Source: Symbiodinium natans (taxonomy: Eukaryota > Sar > Dinophyceae > Suessiales > Symbiodiniaceae). Taken from it: 64,000 nucleotides of DNA. Each line of letters begins with the position of its first letter. Within the stretch, counting starts at the first letter, position 1. The DNA lies in the NCBI GenBank assembly GCA_905221605.1, contig CAJNDS010002745.1, positions 1,764,203 to 1,828,202 of the forward strand, written 5' to 3'. The position numbers and the translations under genes were made by a program. This document shows, one piece after another, positions 62,365-64,000 of this stretch. The notes below the pieces were generated by a model. The model was not told where the DNA came from. It saw nothing but the letters and a program-made list of their open reading frames with translations, and made no database searches.

Positions 62365-62730
62365 CTTGCTTTTTTGGTTTCCAGTTTTGTTGGGCCTGGG
62401 GTTCTTGCTGTGGCTTTTTCGTCGGGGTTTCAGTTTGCGGGCGTTTGCTTTAGGGTGCTTGTAACATGTAAGTTAGGCTTTTGCTTTGGGGGCTTGTGAC
62501 CCTAGATTGCTAACCCCAAAGTCGATGAGGGTTTAAGTTTTAGGGTTTAGCTGTACGGCTTGCCCGAGCCTCCTTCTGTTCTGTCACTGCAACCCCAAAG
62601 TTTATCCGCCAAACTGTCGGGCGTGCAATTCACGGGCAGCGTGTTTGGGGTGAGAGACAATACCAAGGGCTGAAAGAGATCACCACAGAAAGACAAGGTT
62701 GGAAAATGCCCCCGAAACCCCCTATTCCCT
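62365..62730. other. Repeat-poor stretch, open frames unresolved
   Basis: From 62560 to 62690 two plus frames are open (SLSAKLSGVQFTGSVFGVRD to a stop; and TPKFIRQTVGRAIHGQRVWG). No decision is possible. 62365-62520 is TTTTGG/GCTTTTG-rich. Confidence 0.35.
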
Positions 62731-62734
62731 AAAC

Positions 62735-62995
62735 CCTAAACCCTAAACCCTAAACCCTAAACCCTAAACCCTAAACCCTAAATCTCCCCCCAAAAACTTT
62801 AATAAAAGCAAATGGAAAACATAGGCCTACCGCCAGAAGCAAACTGCCCTGGAGGCCTCAAGGACGCCAACAGCACTATCTCGCGCCACGGCCTTGGCTT
62901 GCCAATGGTCAGGCTTAGGGTTCTGCCCTAAACCCTAAACCCTAAACCCTAAACCCTAAACCCTAAACCCCAAACCCGAAACCCTAAACCCTAAA
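62735..62995. repeat. CCCTAAA arrays flanking an open island
   Basis: Arrays 62735-62785 and 62930-62995. The island 62825-62915 is open on plus (KQTALEASRTPTALSRATAL) and on minus (HWQAKAVARDSAVGVLEASR). Confidence 0.85.
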
Positions 62996-63139
62996 AGAGA
63001 TTCTAGGAGATTCAGGGATGGTAGGGATCGGGATTGCAGGGTTCGTAGGGTTAACAAGGATTTTTCAGGGTTGGAATGAGATAAACAAATGGGTTCATAT
63101 CATAGGGCCATGTAGGTTAGGGGTCTCAAGGGTCCCGTG

Positions 63140-63232
63140 TCTAGGGTTTAGGGTCTAGGGTTTAGGGTCTAGGGTTTAGGGTTTAGGGTTTAGGGTTTAG
63201 GGTTTAGGGTTCAGGGTTTAGGGTTTAGCGGG
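63140..63232. repeat. TTTAGGG/TCTAGGG array
   Basis: About 13 units with alternating TCTAGGG. The island 63250-63330 on plus reads LVASQTTTDLQDLQPASP after GGGGCTCAG. Confidence 0.92.
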
Positions 63233-63592
63233 TGTCGGGTGTTTTTGGGGCTGGGGCTCAGGGTCTGGTGGCCTCCCAGACCACCACCGATCTCCAAGAC
63301 CTCCAGCCCGCCAGCCCTAAACCCGAAACTCTAAACCCTAAACCGGGGTGGATTGGGGGACCTCTCAAACCTAGACTCTAGGGTTTAGGGTTTAGGGGCG
63401 AATTATCCTGAACCTTAAACACTCTAAGCCCTGCCCTAGACTCGCTGCGCTACACGAAATTCAGGAAACTTTGGCAAGCTGTGCAAAGTCAACCCCAGTA
63501 AAACCTGCTAAAGCTTTCTAAGGGGATGTGGCGGCAGCGCTAAACCCTCACAACCAAGACTTGAAACAAAGCCCCAGGAAGCATCCCTAAAC

Positions 63593-63947
63593 CTTGGGAT
63601 GTTCCCCCTTAATGTTGACTTCACATTAGTGATTCCCGCCGCAATTGTAAAATCCAGCTGCCGGAACACAATATTGTAACCCGCCACAATTGTAAAATCC
63701 GACCCGGGAAATCCGTTTTTTACGGGCGTGGTGCTACTACCTAATACTAAAACTAATAGTACGTCCTACCAGGATTTAGGCGAACATTACTGAGGAGGCC
63801 CTGGCCGGAGAGATTGATCAATGAAGGGGGGGGGGGTTTATTAATGCGAAGTCAACATTATGCTTACAGCTCTTAAGAGGGATGATAACAGGGGGCACTG
63901 TAATCCCTATAGTGAGGACTGTTCGTATAAGGGAGGGCATCCCAACC
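63593..63947. mobile_element. Family D element interrupted by another element (copy D6)
   Basis: CTTGGGATGTTCCCCCTTA starts the left arm; the remainder resumes 250 bp later as TGCTTACAGCTCTTAAGAGG ... GGACTGTTCGTATAAGGG ... GGGCATCCCAAC. Removing the insert restores the family D order seen in D3. Confidence 0.85.
63611..63860. mobile_element. Family E inverted-repeat element nested in D6
   Basis: Arms AATGTTGACTTC / GAAGTCAACATT, flanked on both sides by TA, about 250 bp. The interior has two CC(G/A)CAATTGTAAAATCC repeats and a poly-G tract near 63828. TA flanks suggest a Tc1/mariner-type (or other TA-targeting) non-autonomous element. Confidence 0.8.
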
Positions 63948-64000
63948 GTACACCCCGTAAACCCCCCCCCCAAAGTCTCCACCAAGGCTTGAGCTCAGTT

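Larger units (their letters stand above)
1..64000. repeat. Window-wide mosaic of interstitial telomere-type repeats
   Basis: TTTAGGG and its complement CCCTAAA occur throughout, as blocks of 2 to about 23 units in both orientations, usually 200-600 bp apart. Common variants are TTCAGGG, TTTGGGG, GCTTAGG, TTTATAGGG and CCCTATAAA. The unit is the plant/alveolate telomere unit. The blocks are not confined to an end and flip orientation repeatedly, so this is interstitial sequence rather than a chromosome end. Gaps between listed features are mostly short or degenerate forms of this repeat. The larger or more informative blocks are listed separately. Confidence 0.95.

Noticed and set aside
1-64000. 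True chromosome-end (subtelomere) interpretation
   Set aside because: Array orientation alternates throughout and no terminal gradient or single-orientation end array is present, though location near an end cannot be excluded.
1-64000. CRISPR arrays, tRNA, rRNA, snRNA
   Set aside because: Repeats are 7-mers without fixed spacers; no cloverleaf, rRNA core or U-snRNA motifs were recognised by eye.

Overview
This looks like nuclear DNA from a dinoflagellate, most likely a Symbiodiniaceae-type genome. No organism name can be proved from the window. The grounds are: (1) hundreds of plant/alveolate-type telomere units (TTTAGGG) scattered through the interior in both orientations; (2) short exons joined by introns of about 70-130 bp, or much longer repeat-filled ones, with GT-AG and GC-AG borders; (3) a near-exact relic of the dinoflagellate spliced-leader sequence at 45805-45823; (4) many short hairpin-type inverted-repeat elements resembling dinoflagellate MITEs/introners. 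No bacterial-style operons, rRNA, tRNA or CRISPR arrays were seen.

Layout. Nearly the whole window is a mosaic of three components. The first is blocks of (TTTAGGG)n or (CCCTAAA)n, from 2 to about 23 units, roughly every 200-600 bp. The second is unique GC-richer islands of 50-120 bp, many of which read as exons with AG before and GT/GC after. The third is dispersed inverted-repeat elements, grouped here as families A-H. The best gene is on the minus strand at 5978-8570: five exons with matching phases give a 732-residue ankyrin-repeat, six-transmembrane cation channel (TRP/polycystin-like). One of its introns is almost entirely a family A element. Phase-consistent multi-exon candidates occur at 23156-23372 (-), 33500-34147 (-), 36596-37065 (-), 38505-39633 (-), 46092-46898 (+) and 59447-60039 (-). 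In several of these the intron contains, or is largely made of, telomere-like repeat.

At 43110-45630 (-) lies a broken, non-retroviral RNA-virus-like polymerase gene with RdRp motifs A, B and C (GDD) and a thumb-like region split over several frames. A spliced-leader relic sits about 180 bp upstream of its 5' end on the same strand, which suggests it entered the genome as a reverse-transcribed, trans-spliced RNA.

How it fits together. Telomere units supply ready-made GT (GTTTAGGG) and AG (TTTAG) splice borders. Family B elements carry an internal two-unit telomere seed that has expanded into long arrays in some copies. Family A elements begin with GT and end with AG on either strand. Together this suggests a genome where mobile hairpin elements spread both introns and telomere seeds. 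Caution: islands of 60-100 bp at this base composition often have an open frame by chance, so most single-exon calls are moderate or low confidence. Calls rest on splice borders, phase agreement and protein-like content, with no homology search behind them.
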